From: Catenuloplanes atrovinosus
Lineage (GTDB): Bacteria > Actinomycetota > Actinomycetes > Mycobacteriales > Micromonosporaceae
DNA: 64,000 nt
Direction of reading: 5' to 3'
Assembly: GCF_031458235.1 (NCBI RefSeq)
Contig: NZ_JAVDYB010000001.1
Span: forward strand, 2,191,001 to 2,255,000
The notes beneath the pieces were generated by a model. That model searched no databases. It had not been told where the DNA came from and was given only the letters and a program-made list of their open reading frames with translations. A program made the position numbers and the translations under genes. Position 1 is the stretch's first letter. The number at the start of each line of letters is the position of its first letter. Shown here piece after piece: positions 31,290 to 39,592 of the stretch.

Positions 31290-32681
31290 GTGAGTGGAGC
31301 GGGGCTGGATCCGGAGCGGCTGGCGGTGTGCCTGGAGGTGATCGCCGAGGCCGAGGCGCTGCCGCCGGAGCATCCGGACGCGGTCGCGGTGCGGCGGGCG
31401 ACGGCGGGGCTGTTCAAGACGGTGAAGCTGCAGCGGCGCAAGGAGCGGCGCGAGGCGGTGCTGGAGGCGGACCGGGCGGTGACGGCGGCGACCGCGACCG
31501 GGGCGCCGGGGCGGATCGACGACGAGACCGCGGGACTGCCGTTGCAGAGCCGGGTGCGGGGGCGGACCGCGGGGGTGCTGCGGCAGCCGCGCGGCTGTTA
31601 CGTGTGCAAGCAGCGGTATACGCAGGTGGACGCGTGGTATCACCAGCTCTGCCCGAGTTGCGCGGAGATCAACCACAGCCGCCGGGACGCGCGGACCGAC
31701 CTGACCGGGCGGCGGGCGCTGCTCACCGGCGGGCGCGCCAAGATCGGCATGTACATCGCGCTGCGGCTGCTGCGGGACGGCGCGCACACCACGATCACCA
31801 CGCGGTTCCCGCACGACGCGGTGCGGCGCTTCGCGGCCATGCCGGACAGCGGCGACTGGCTGCACCGGCTGCGCGTGGTCGGCATCGACCTGCGTGATCC
31901 CGCCCAGGTGGTCGCGCTGGCCGATTCGGTCGCGGCCCGCGGGCCGCTGGACATCCTGATCAACAACGCGGCCCAGACGGTACGGCGCCCGGCCGGCAGC
32001 TACGCGGCGATCGTGGCGGCGGAGTCGGAGCCGCTGCCCGCGGGCCCGCTGCCGGAGCTGGAGTTCCTCGGCGGCCGGTCCGCGGCGGGCGAGCTGACCG
32101 GCGGCGTGCCGACGGTGAGCGCGCACAACGTGACCACGCTGGCGCTGACCGCCGGGTCCACGCTGATCGACGCGGGCGGGCTGGTGCCGGACACCGCGCC
32201 GACGAACAGCTGGAGCGACCGGGTGCACGAGGTGCCGCCGATGGAGCTGCTCGAGGTGCAGCTGTGCAACGTCACGGCGCCGTTCATCCTGGTCAGCCGG
32301 CTGCGGAAGGCGATGACCGCGTCGCCGCACCCGCGCCGGTACGTGGTGAACGTGTCCGCGATGGAGGGCGTGTTCACGCGCGGCTACAAGGGCGCCGGCC
32401 ACCCGCACACGAACATGGCCAAGGCCTCGCTGAACATGCTCACCCGCACCAGCGCGGACGACCTGTTCGCCGACGGCATCCTGATGACGAGCGTGGACAC
32501 CGGCTGGATCACGGACGAGCGCCCGCACCCGACGAAGATGCGCCTGCACGAGGAGGGCTTCCACGCGCCGCTCGACCTGGTGGACGGCGCGGCCCGCGTA
32601 TACGACCCGATCGTGCGCGGCGAGCGCGGCGAGGACGTGTACGGGTGCTTCCTGAAGGATTACGCACCGGCTGCCTGGTAG
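31290..32681 (+). CDS. SDR-family oxidoreductase with N-terminal zinc-ribbon segment
   Basis: The product is 463 residues from GTG 31290. The N-terminal ~95 residues are helical (LDPERLAVCLEVIAEAEALP). A zinc ribbon follows with two CxxC pairs: GCYVCKQRYTQVDAWYHQLC then PSCAEINHS (about 110-140). An SDR Rossmann domain starts near 150: GRRALLTGGRAKIGMYIALR holds the dinucleotide motif, DILINNAAQTV the NNA motif and YVVNVSAMEGV the catalytic Ser. Where YxxxK should follow, the protein has PHTNMAKASLNMLTRT: Lys is present but Thr/His occupies the Tyr position. Members of this atypical group occur in bacteria and fungi; the substrate is unknown. Loss of Tyr suggests altered or no reductase activity. 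Confidence 0.8.
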   Translation: MSGAGLDPERLAVCLEVIAEAEALPPEHPDAVAVRRATAGLFKTVKLQRRKERREAVLEADRAVTAATATGAPGRIDDETAGLPLQSRVRGRTAGVLRQPRGCYVCKQRYTQVDAWYHQLCPSCAEINHSRRDARTDLTGRRALLTGGRAKIGMYIALRLLRDGAHTTITTRFPHDAVRRFAAMPDSGDWLHRLRVVGIDLRDPAQVVALADSVAARGPLDILINNAAQTVRRPAGSYAAIVAAESEPLPAGPLPELEFLGGRSAAGELTGGVPTVSAHNVTTLALTAGSTLIDAGGLVPDTAPTNSWSDRVHEVPPMELLEVQLCNVTAPFILVSRLRKAMTASPHPRRYVVNVSAMEGVFTRGYKGAGHPHTNMAKASLNMLTRTSADDLFADGILMTSVDTGWITDERPHPTKMRLHEEGFHAPLDLVDGAARVYDPIVRGERGEDVYGCFLKDYAPAAW

Positions 32682-32756
32682 CTCGTACCCGCCGGAGGCG
32701 TACGGTCTGGGGGAGAGCCTCGTTGATGCGGTGAGGACGGGCAGGGGGTGATGGCG

Positions 32757-33566
32757 ATGGTGGAGACGCTGCGACCGGGTGACCATGTGTGCTGGACGGT
32801 CGGCACCGACGACGAGCAGTTGGACGTGACCGCGCGGTTCATCGCCGACGGCCTCGCCCGCCGCCACCGGATCGTGTACTTCACGCACAGCCTCCTGCCG
32901 CTGGCCGTGTCCGCCGGCCTGACCGCGCGCGGCGTGCCGGTCGCGCGCGCCGTCGCCGACGGCCAGTTGCGGATCACGCCGTCGTCCGGCGGCTACCTGG
33001 CGACCGGCCGGTTCGACGCGTCCGCGATGCCCGGCGCGTGGGCGGCCGAGCAGGACGCGGCGCGCGCGGCCGGCTGGTCCGGGCTGCGCGCGATCGGCGA
33101 CATGGCGTGGGCGGCGTCGCGGCTGCCCGGCGCGGAGGATCTCGCGGCGTACGAGGCCCGGGTGAACCGGGTCTTCGCCGAGGGGTACGCGATGGCGCTG
33201 TGCCTGTACGACCGGCGCCTGTTCACGGCCGCGGAGCTCAACCCGATCATGTCGGCGCACCCGTGCGCGAAGGGCGCGGCCGACGAGCGCGGCTGGCGCC
33301 CGGCGCTGCGCATGCGGGTCACGGCCACGCCGCCGCGGCTGACGTTGCGCGGCGAGATCGACGCCTCGAACCGGGACGCGGTCGCCGCCATGCTGGAGAC
33401 GCTGGCCGCCGAGTCCGCCACCGTGGAGGTCGACCTGGCCGGCGCGGCCGTGTTCGACGTCTCCACGGTCACCCGGCTGGTGCGCGGCGCGGGCACCTTC
33501 CGCCTGGTGGGTCAGTCGCCACAGGTCGACCGCCTGATCGGCCTGGTCGGCGGTGGCGCGCGGTGA
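32757..33566 (+). CDS. MEDS-domain sensor with C-terminal STAS domain
   Basis: The product is 269 residues. ATG 32757 is 8 nt after AGGGGG (32743-32748), a better fit than GTG 32748 or ATG 32751. The MEDS domain (about 5-165) begins RPGDHVCWTVGTDDEQLDVT, then GLARRHRIVYFTHSLLPL and ALCLYDRRLFTAAELNP. The C-terminal STAS domain (about 183-262) reads LTLRGEIDASNRDAVAAMLE then AVFDVSTVTRLVRGAG. MEDS domains (known from DcmR) sense small molecules and are frequent with anti-sigma parts in actinobacteria. The stop overlaps the next start by 4 bp (GTGA), so the two are translationally coupled and probably form a sensing-switch pair. Confidence 0.85.
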   Translation: MVETLRPGDHVCWTVGTDDEQLDVTARFIADGLARRHRIVYFTHSLLPLAVSAGLTARGVPVARAVADGQLRITPSSGGYLATGRFDASAMPGAWAAEQDAARAAGWSGLRAIGDMAWAASRLPGAEDLAAYEARVNRVFAEGYAMALCLYDRRLFTAAELNPIMSAHPCAKGAADERGWRPALRMRVTATPPRLTLRGEIDASNRDAVAAMLETLAAESATVEVDLAGAAVFDVSTVTRLVRGAGTFRLVGQSPQVDRLIGLVGGGAR

Positions 33567-34513
33567 CGGTGTCCGCCCCCGGACTGTGCCACGAGGCCCT
33601 GTTCTACGACAGCGACGACGCGTACCGCGACGCGCTGCTGCCGTTCCTCCGCGACGGGCTCGCGGCCGGTGACGCGCTGGTCGCCGCGGTCCGCCGGGAG
33701 AACATCGCGCTGCTGCGCGACGCGCTCGGCCCGGACGCGCCGCACGTCACCTTCATCGACCGGGACGAGTGGTACCGGCGGCCCGCCGTCACGATCGCGG
33801 GCTGGTGGACGCTGCTGGCGCGGGCCCGGGCCGCCGGGCACACCGGCGCCCGGATCGTCGGCGAGGTCGCGTTCGGCGGGCTGGAGCGGCACCGGACCTG
33901 GACGCGGTACGAGTCGGCGGTCAACGCGGTGTTCGCGGACGCGCCCGCGTGGATCGTCTGCCCGTACGACACGCGCGCGCTGCCCGGCCGGGTCCTCGCG
34001 GACGCGCACCGCACCCACCCGGTGATCCGCGACCCGGGACGGCGGGACAGCGCCGGCTATCGCGCGCCCGGCTCGCTGCTGCGCGAGCTGCCCGAGGAAC
34101 TGCCGCCGGTCTCCGGCCCGCCGCTGGCCGACCGGCCGCTGCACGACGTCACCGACCTCGCCGCGGTGCGCGAGACGGTCCGCGCGATCGCGGCGGGCTG
34201 GCCGGCCGAGGCGCTGGAGGACCTGCTGCTGGTCACCACGGAGATCGCGGTCAACGGCCTGCGCCACGGCCGCGGCGAGCGCCGGCTGCGCGTCTGGCGG
34301 TCCGGCGACACGGTCGTCTGCGAGGCGGCCGACGACGGGCCCGGCCCGGCGGACCCGCTGGTCGGCTACGGCGCGCCGGCCGAGGGCAGCCAGGGCGGCC
34401 GGGGCCTGTGGATCGTCCGGCAGCTCTGCGACGAGGTGGCGATCGCCGCCGAGCCGGCCCGCACCCGCGTGCGGGTCGCGATGACCGCGGCGCCGGGCGT
34501 CACGACCGGGTGA
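33563..34513 (+). CDS. MEDS-domain protein with C-terminal HATPase (anti-sigma-like kinase)
   Basis: The product is 316 residues from GTG 33563. The N-terminal MEDS domain (HEALFYDSDDAYRDALLPFL, WIVCPYDTRALPGRVLADAH) covers about 10-165. The C-terminal HATPase_c domain (about 195-310) has LLVTTEIAVNGLRHGRGERR (N-box-like 'E-x-x-x-N-x-x-x-H'), then EAADDGPGPADP (D-x-G-x-G) and GRGLWIVRQLCDEV (G2-like), as in RsbW/SpoIIAB-type Ser kinases. No phospho-acceptor His domain is present. It is coupled to the MEDS-STAS gene by a 4-bp overlap, fitting a partner-switch module in which the kinase controls the STAS protein. The stop overlaps 14 bp with the convergent hydrolase gene. Confidence 0.85.
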   Translation: MTVSAPGLCHEALFYDSDDAYRDALLPFLRDGLAAGDALVAAVRRENIALLRDALGPDAPHVTFIDRDEWYRRPAVTIAGWWTLLARARAAGHTGARIVGEVAFGGLERHRTWTRYESAVNAVFADAPAWIVCPYDTRALPGRVLADAHRTHPVIRDPGRRDSAGYRAPGSLLRELPEELPPVSGPPLADRPLHDVTDLAAVRETVRAIAAGWPAEALEDLLLVTTEIAVNGLRHGRGERRLRVWRSGDTVVCEAADDGPGPADPLVGYGAPAEGSQGGRGLWIVRQLCDEVAIAAEPARTRVRVAMTAAPGVTTG

Positions 34514-35252
34514 TCGCGGCCACCACCGCGTCCGGGTCGTCGGCCGGGATCTGGTGCCCCGCGCCGTCCGCCACCCGCAGTTCGCCGCGCGGCGAGAGGC
34601 CGGCCAGGCGCTGCTGCGCGGCGATCCAGGCGTCGGTGGCGTTCTCACCGCGGCGGAGCACGGTGAGCGGCAGCCCGGCGAACACGTCCGGCCGGGCGAC
34701 CGCGTCCCGGGCCTGCCGCTCCACGGTCTCCAGCGCCAGGCCCTCCTTCGCCATCGACACGTCCGCCCAGGAGCCCGCGCCGAGCGCGGGCAGCAGCCCG
34801 AAGGCCGGGTCCACGCCGTCGACCAGCACCACCCCGGCGACGCGGTCCCGGTGGGCCGCCGTGTAGATCAGCACCGGGTAGCTGCCGAACGAGTGCCCGG
34901 CCAGCACCACCGGCGCGCCCGCCTCCGCCACCACTGCGTCCAGTTCGGCCGCGAGCGCGGTGCCGTCGCGGCCGGACGCGCGCGGCGCCGGGCTGTCCCC
35001 GGCGCCGGGCCGGTCGTAGCGGCAGACCCGCCGGTCGTCCGGGAGCAGGTCCAGCACCTCGGACCAGGACGCGGAGCCGGCCCGGTCGCCGATGCCGTGC
35101 ACCAGCACCACCGCGGGCGTGACCGTGCCGCGGCACTCCACCCGCTGCCGCTCGCCCGCCGCCTCCGTCACCGTCCCCCAGTCGGATTCGTTTCCGCAGG
35201 CCGTGAGCGTCAGCACGCACGCCGCCAGGCACGCCGCGATGGTCCGGGTCAC
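34500..35252 (-). CDS. Lipoprotein alpha/beta hydrolase
   Basis: The product is 250 residues from GTG 35252 behind GGAGGAGAA. The signal ends in the lipobox LTACGNESDW (Cys near 19). The alpha/beta hydrolase core has VVLVHGIGDRAGSASWSEVL (HG oxyanion motif, about 50-70). RVCRYDRPGAGDS is next, then the nucleophile elbow VVLAGHSFGSYPVLIY (Ser in G-H-S-F-G near 124). VLVDGVDPAFG follows, and GAGHQIPADDPDAVVAAI carries the His near 230. It is a cell-surface esterase or lipase of unknown substrate. Its 3' end overlaps the MEDS-HATPase gene by 14 bp tail-to-tail. Confidence 0.88.
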   Translation of the reverse strand: MTRTIAACLAACVLTLTACGNESDWGTVTEAAGERQRVECRGTVTPAVVLVHGIGDRAGSASWSEVLDLLPDDRRVCRYDRPGAGDSPAPRASGRDGTALAAELDAVVAEAGAPVVLAGHSFGSYPVLIYTAAHRDRVAGVVLVDGVDPAFGLLPALGAGSWADVSMAKEGLALETVERQARDAVARPDVFAGLPLTVLRRGENATDAWIAAQQRLAGLSPRGELRVADGAGHQIPADDPDAVVAAITRS

Positions 35253-35378
35253 GGTTCTCCTCCATTCGAGTGGATCACCACGCCCACAGCCTGGCAGCGG
35301 CCGCGCACGTCCACATCGGGGTTCCCACCCACCGGCCCCGGAACACCCGCCGAGCCGGGTCATGGCAGGCTTGCCCGG

Positions 35379-36557
35379 GTGACCGTTGATGTCGATCTTG
35401 CGCTGGTGGGTGGCGGGGGTGCCGCGTCGCTCGTGCTGGCCGCGCTCGGCCGGGCCGGGGTGGGTGGCCTGCGGGTGGCGGTGGTCGACCCGGTGCACAA
35501 GCGCGGGCAGGACCGGACGTGGGCGTTCTGGGGCCGGCCCGGCACGTTCCTGGACCCGCTGCTCAGCGCGAGCTGGGACGAGGTGGACGTGGTCACGCCC
35601 GCCCGCCGCCGGGTGCTGAGCCTCGACCCGCTGCGGTACGCGATGCTGCGCTCCGCCCCGCTCTACGACCTCGCGGCCGGCGCGGAGAAGCGGCTGGACG
35701 CCACGCGGCTCACCGCGCCGGCGGGCGCGCTCGCCGACGACGGCGCGCGGGTCACGGTCGCCGGCCCGGACGGTACGCCGCTGGTGCGCGCCGCGTGGGT
35801 GCTCGACTCCCGCCCGCGCCGCCCGGACCGGCCCGGCGTGACGAGCTGGCTGCAGCACTTCCGCGGCTGGTGGCTGGAGGCGGACCGGCCCACCTTCGAC
35901 CCGGGCCGCGCGGTGCTGATGGATTTCCGCACGCCGCAGCCGGCCCGGGGGATCTCGTTCGGCTACGTGCTGCCGGTCAGCGACCGGTTCGCGCTGGTCG
36001 AGTACACCGAGTTCTCGCCCGCGCGGCTGGACGGCGACGCCTACGACGCGGCGCTGCGCGACTACGCGGCGCTGCTCGGCCTCGATCTGGCCGCGCTGCG
36101 CGTGCGCGAGGTCGAGGACGGCGTGATCCCGATGACGGACGGCCCGTTCACGCCGCGGCCGTCCGCGCGCGTGGTCCGGCTCGGCACCGCGGGCGGCGCG
36201 ACCCGGCCGTCGACCGGCTACACGTTCTCCGCGATGGCCCGGCAGGCCGACGAGATCGCCCGGGCGCTCGCGGCCGGCCGCCCGCCGGTGCCGGCGCCGG
36301 CGTACCCGGGCCGGCACCTGTGGATGGACGCGGTGCAGCTGCGCGCGCTGGACCGCGGCCTGGTCGACGGCGTCGCGTTCTTCGACCGCCTCTTCGACCG
36401 CAACCCGGCCGACCGGGTGCTGCGTTTCCTGGACGGCGCCACCACGTGGCGGGAGGACCTGACGCTGATGGCCTCCAGCCCGCTGCTGCCGATGACCCGG
36501 GCGGCGGCCGAGGTGGTCAATGAGAATCGTTCGGCGCGGCGGAGACCATCGCACTGA
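35379..36557 (+). CDS. Lycopene cyclase family protein
   Basis: The product is 392 residues from GTG 35379. An N-terminal FAD/NAD site DVDLALVGGGGAASLVLAAL (about 4-23) carries the GxGxxG-like glycines. QDRTWAFWGRPGTFLDPLLS (about 46-65) and the strand ARGISFGYVLPVSDRFALVE (about 190-209) are typical of beta-cyclase CrtY. The later GTAGGATRPSTGYTFSAMAR (about 272-291) is the family's 'P-S-T-G-Y-x-F' motif. The enzyme forms beta-ionone rings on lycopene. No phytoene synthase or desaturase is adjacent, so it is an orphan within this window and the carotenoid genes must be elsewhere. Confidence 0.88.
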   Translation: MTVDVDLALVGGGGAASLVLAALGRAGVGGLRVAVVDPVHKRGQDRTWAFWGRPGTFLDPLLSASWDEVDVVTPARRRVLSLDPLRYAMLRSAPLYDLAAGAEKRLDATRLTAPAGALADDGARVTVAGPDGTPLVRAAWVLDSRPRRPDRPGVTSWLQHFRGWWLEADRPTFDPGRAVLMDFRTPQPARGISFGYVLPVSDRFALVEYTEFSPARLDGDAYDAALRDYAALLGLDLAALRVREVEDGVIPMTDGPFTPRPSARVVRLGTAGGATRPSTGYTFSAMARQADEIARALAAGRPPVPAPAYPGRHLWMDAVQLRALDRGLVDGVAFFDRLFDRNPADRVLRFLDGATTWREDLTLMASSPLLPMTRAAAEVVNENRSARRRPSH

Positions 36558-36578
36558 CGATCGGGCGCCGAACAACCC

Positions 36579-37124
36579 TCATTGCTTCGCGTTGGCCGCG
36601 TTCCGGATCACGCTGAGCCGCAGTTCCAGCTCGTCGGAGACCATCGACGCCAGATGTTGCAGCGCCTTGAGCTGACGCGGCGTGGCCGTCCGCGGCCGGC
36701 TGTCGATCACGTTGACCGTGCCCAGCCGGTAGCCGTCGTGGGTGCGGATCGGCGCGGCCGCGTAGAAGCGCAGGCCCAGCTCGCCCCGGACCAGCGGATG
36801 CTCCAGCGTGCGCGGGTCCACGGCCGCGTCGGTGACCACATAGGTGTCGTCCTGCGCGATGACCGAGGCGCACAGCCCCGGCTCCCGGCCCACCTGGCGC
36901 ACGCCGGTGAGCCCCTGGCAGGCGGCGAGCCAGACCCGGTCCTGCTCCACCAGCGACACCGTGGCGATCGGCGTGTCGAAGATCGTCCCGGCGAGGAACG
37001 CGATCCGGTCGTACGCGTCCTCCACCGGCTGGTCCACCAGCACGTAGCGCCGCACCGCCGCCAGCCTGCGCCGCTCCGCCGCCTCCGCGGTGTCCAGGTA
37101 TTCGTAGCTGTTCCCGCCCGTCAC
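36579..37124 (-). CDS. GAF-domain protein
   Basis: The product is 181 residues from GTG 37124, chosen for GGAAGGGA just upstream; the frame is open further back but without conserved sequence. A GAF domain fills most of it: RIAFLAGTIFDTPIATVSLV and EQDRVWLAACQGLTGVRQVG, with REPGLCASVIAQDDTYVVTD, then LRFYAAAPIRTHDGYRLGTV and NVIDSRPRTAT (about 45-160). Stand-alone GAFs bind cyclic nucleotides, small molecules or act in signalling; the Cys and His near residues 92-100 are of the phytochrome-like order but no chromophore is implied. It is convergent with the lycopene cyclase gene. Confidence 0.82.
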   Translation of the reverse strand: MTGGNSYEYLDTAEAAERRRLAAVRRYVLVDQPVEDAYDRIAFLAGTIFDTPIATVSLVEQDRVWLAACQGLTGVRQVGREPGLCASVIAQDDTYVVTDAAVDPRTLEHPLVRGELGLRFYAAAPIRTHDGYRLGTVNVIDSRPRTATPRQLKALQHLASMVSDELELRLSVIRNAANAKQ

Positions 37125-37253
37125 GACTGTCCCTTCCAGATCATCCCCCGTCCAGCGATCGTGCGAGTGTAGTGACGCCGCCACCCCGCCCCGCAACGCT
37201 TGAGCCCCGAATGCGACACACCCCGGCGCGCGGGAGTGAATCATTCACGCGAT

Positions 37254-38753
37254 CTACCGATTGGTGACGACCACGTTGTCGAAGCCGGCGGGGGTGTTGA
37301 AGACGCGGAGGCCGGAGCGGCCGGAGGAGAAGGTGGCATCGGTGACGGTGAGCTTCGGGGTGGTCAGGTCGTCGACGTAGACGCGCAGCGTGCTGCCGGT
37401 GGCCTCGACCCGCAGGTGGTGCGGGCGGCCAGCGGTGATCGTCGCGGGCGCGGTGGCGAGCGGGGTCCAGCCGTTGTCGGCGCGGCCGAGCAGCACCTGC
37501 CCGCGCGCGGTGATGCCGGCGTAGTAACCGCGGTAGGCGTCCACGCCGGTCGCGGGCGACGTGGCGCGGAAGACCAGGCCCGCATCGCCGGAGGCGGAGC
37601 CGGGATCGAGCGTGACGTCGACGTCGTAGACCGCGTCGGTGTGGTTGTCGTCCAGCAGGGACTTGCCGCCGTACGAGTGGGTGGCCCGGTACTGCCCGCC
37701 GGTCGCGGTCCAGCCGCCGCCGTAGGTGCGCCAGCCGAGCGCGTTGCCGTCCGCGAAGTTGTCCTTGACCAGCATGGTGACCCGGCGGATGGTGCCGTCC
37801 GCGTTGAAGTGCATCCGGTCGTACGCCAGCTCGCGCGAGTTGCCGTCGGTCTCGCTGAGCGGGCGGCGGTGGTAGACGATGTACCAGGTGTCGGTGCCCG
37901 GAATGTTGATCACCGAGTTGTGGCCGGCGCCGCGCGCCACCGCGGGGTCCTGCGCGAGCACCCTGTCCAGCCGGGTGAACGGGCCGGTGGGGGAGTCGGA
38001 CCGGGCGTAGGCCACCGAGTAGTTCGGGCCGGTCCAGCCACCCTCGGACCACATCAGGTAGTAGACGCCGTCGCGCTTGAACATCTGCGGGCCCTCGACG
38101 TACCCGCTGGGGGTGATCTCCTTGAACGTGCTGCCGTCGGGGAAGGTGCCCAGGCTGACCATGTCGGCGTTCAGCTTGGCGACGTTGGCGTGACCCCAGC
38201 CGCCGTAGTAGATGTAGGCCTGGCCGTCGTCGTCGATGAAGACGTCCTGGTCGATCGGCTGCGCGCCGTTGACGAACCGGTCGATGAGCGGCCGGCCGAT
38301 CGCGTCCGTGTACGGGCCCTCCGGCCGGTCCGCGACGGCCACCCCGATGCCGCCCAGCTCCGCATCGCTCTGGATGTCGTTGGCGGCGAAGTAGAGGTAG
38401 TGCCGGCCGTCGCGCTCGATCGGCGCGGGCGCCCACACGGCCCGTCGCGCCCAGGAGACGTTCGCGGTGGTGAGCACGTTCGGGTGTTTCGTCCAGGTGA
38501 CCAGGTCGGTGGAGGAGAACGCGTCGAGATAGGTCTGCTGGTCGTACGGCCGGGAGGACGTCGGGAACACGTAGTAGCGGCCCTGGTGGATCGCCACGTC
38601 CGGGTCGGCGTACCAGCCGCCGACGAACGGGTTCCCCGCCTCGGCGGTGGTGTGGTCCGGTGGCGCGGCCGCGGCGGGTGAGCCCGCCACGGTGGCGGCC
38701 AGCACGACGGCGACGGCGGTTACCCTCTTCGCGAAACCTCCGAGTATCGACAT
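37254..38753 (-). CDS. Secreted GH43 glycosidase with C-terminal LamG-like domain
   Basis: The product is 499 residues. The signal is MSILGGFAKRVTAVAVVLAA (cleavage near PAAAA). The GH43 propeller begins WYADPDVAIHQGRYYVFPTS (base Asp near 50), with WAPAPIERDGRHYLYFAAND and QPIDQDVFIDDDGQAYIYYG. The general-acid Glu is in SGYVEGPQMFKRDGVYYL (about 220). After YDRMHFNADGTIRRVTMLVK comes a beta-sandwich (about 330-499: FADGNALGWRTYGGGW, VYDVDVTLDPG, YRGYYAGITARGQVLLGRAD, SGRSGLRVFN) like LamG/CBM66. It hydrolyses arabinose or xylose links in plant wall. It lies 42 bp after an orphan NarL-type regulator on the same strand. Confidence 0.88.
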   Translation of the reverse strand: MSILGGFAKRVTAVAVVLAATVAGSPAAAAPPDHTTAEAGNPFVGGWYADPDVAIHQGRYYVFPTSSRPYDQQTYLDAFSSTDLVTWTKHPNVLTTANVSWARRAVWAPAPIERDGRHYLYFAANDIQSDAELGGIGVAVADRPEGPYTDAIGRPLIDRFVNGAQPIDQDVFIDDDGQAYIYYGGWGHANVAKLNADMVSLGTFPDGSTFKEITPSGYVEGPQMFKRDGVYYLMWSEGGWTGPNYSVAYARSDSPTGPFTRLDRVLAQDPAVARGAGHNSVINIPGTDTWYIVYHRRPLSETDGNSRELAYDRMHFNADGTIRRVTMLVKDNFADGNALGWRTYGGGWTATGGQYRATHSYGGKSLLDDNHTDAVYDVDVTLDPGSASGDAGLVFRATSPATGVDAYRGYYAGITARGQVLLGRADNGWTPLATAPATITAGRPHHLRVEATGSTLRVYVDDLTTPKLTVTDATFSSGRSGLRVFNTPAGFDNVVVTNR

Positions 38754-38795
38754 TGGACGATGCTGTCCCGTTCGCCCGCCGCCGTCAAGGGTGGC

Positions 38796-39437
38796 TCAGA
38801 CGACCAGCCGCCGCTGCCAGGCCCAGATCGCGATCTCGGTACGGTTCCGCGCGGCCAGCTTCTCCTGCACGCTCGCCAGGTGCGACTTCACGGTCGACAG
38901 CGAGATGCGCAGGTCGGCGGCGATCTCCGCGTTGGTGCTGCCGCGGGCCACCGCGAGCACCACGTCCAGCTCGCGGCCGGTCAGCGGCAGGTCGGCGCGC
39001 TCCGCGGCGCGCTCGGTGATGTGCCGCAGCAGCCGTACGGTCACCGACGGCGAGACCAGCGCCTCGCCCTTGGCCGCGGCGCGCACCGCCTCGGCCAGCC
39101 ACCCGGGCCCCACGTCCTTGAGCAGGAAGCCGCAGGCCCCGGCTTGCAGCGCGGCGTAGATGCTTTCGTCGACGTCGTAGGTGGTCACCACCACCACCTT
39201 GAGCGGGTCGGTCACCCCCGGGCCGGCCAGGAGCTCGGTGGCGCGCACGCCGTCCAGCTTGGGCATGCGCAGGTCCATCAGCGTCACGTCCGGGCGCAGC
39301 GCGCGGGCCAGCCGCACCGCGGCCTCCCCGTCGGCGGCCTCGCTGATCACCTCGATGTCCGGCTCGGCGTCGAGGATGAGCCGGAACGCGGCGCGGATCA
39401 GGCTCTGATCGTCGGCCACCAGGACCCGAATCGGCAT
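38796..39437 (-). CDS. NarL/LuxR-family response regulator (orphan)
   Basis: The product is 213 residues from ATG 39437. The receiver (about 1-120) has the acid pair LVADDQ, the phospho-acceptor Asp in VTLMDLRMPKLDG (about 54) and the Lys in LLKDVGPGW (about 108). The LuxR helix-turn-helix (about 150-205) reads LTGRELDVVLAVARGSTNAE then IAADLRISLSTVKSHLASVQ. No histidine kinase gene is adjacent. Upstream is instead the duplicated peptidase segment, whose left breakpoint lies about 20 bp from this start, so a kinase gene could have been lost there. The GH43 gene lies 42 bp downstream and may be co-transcribed. Confidence 0.92.
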   Translation of the reverse strand: MPIRVLVADDQSLIRAAFRLILDAEPDIEVISEAADGEAAVRLARALRPDVTLMDLRMPKLDGVRATELLAGPGVTDPLKVVVVTTYDVDESIYAALQAGACGFLLKDVGPGWLAEAVRAAAKGEALVSPSVTVRLLRHITERAAERADLPLTGRELDVVLAVARGSTNAEIAADLRISLSTVKSHLASVQEKLAARNRTEIAIWAWQRRLVV

Positions 39438-39498
39438 CGGTCTCCCCTCGTCGGTGCCGCGGCCCGCCTCGACCCACCGGTTGCCTGCGGTTCCTCGT

Positions 39499-39518
39499 CC
39501 GAAAGTACTACCTTTCGG
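39499..39518. promoter_or_regulatory. Inverted repeat upstream of peptidase A
   Basis: CCGAAAG (39499-39505), 6-bp spacer TACTAC, CTTTCGG (39512-39518). It lies 74 bp before the peptidase A start. The same site before peptidase B is broken (see 41750-41769), so the two copies may be regulated differently. Confidence 0.55.
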
Positions 39519-39592
39519 CAATCCGCCGTGACGCGGAGGCGCTCGCGATGGTGATATCGATGCCACCAGATCCCTGCCACGAAAGGACTACC

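Noticed and set aside
38796-38862. Small inverted repeats between GH43 and regulator genes as a terminator
   Set aside because: No strong stem or T tract was found in the 42-bp gap, which rather favours read-through.
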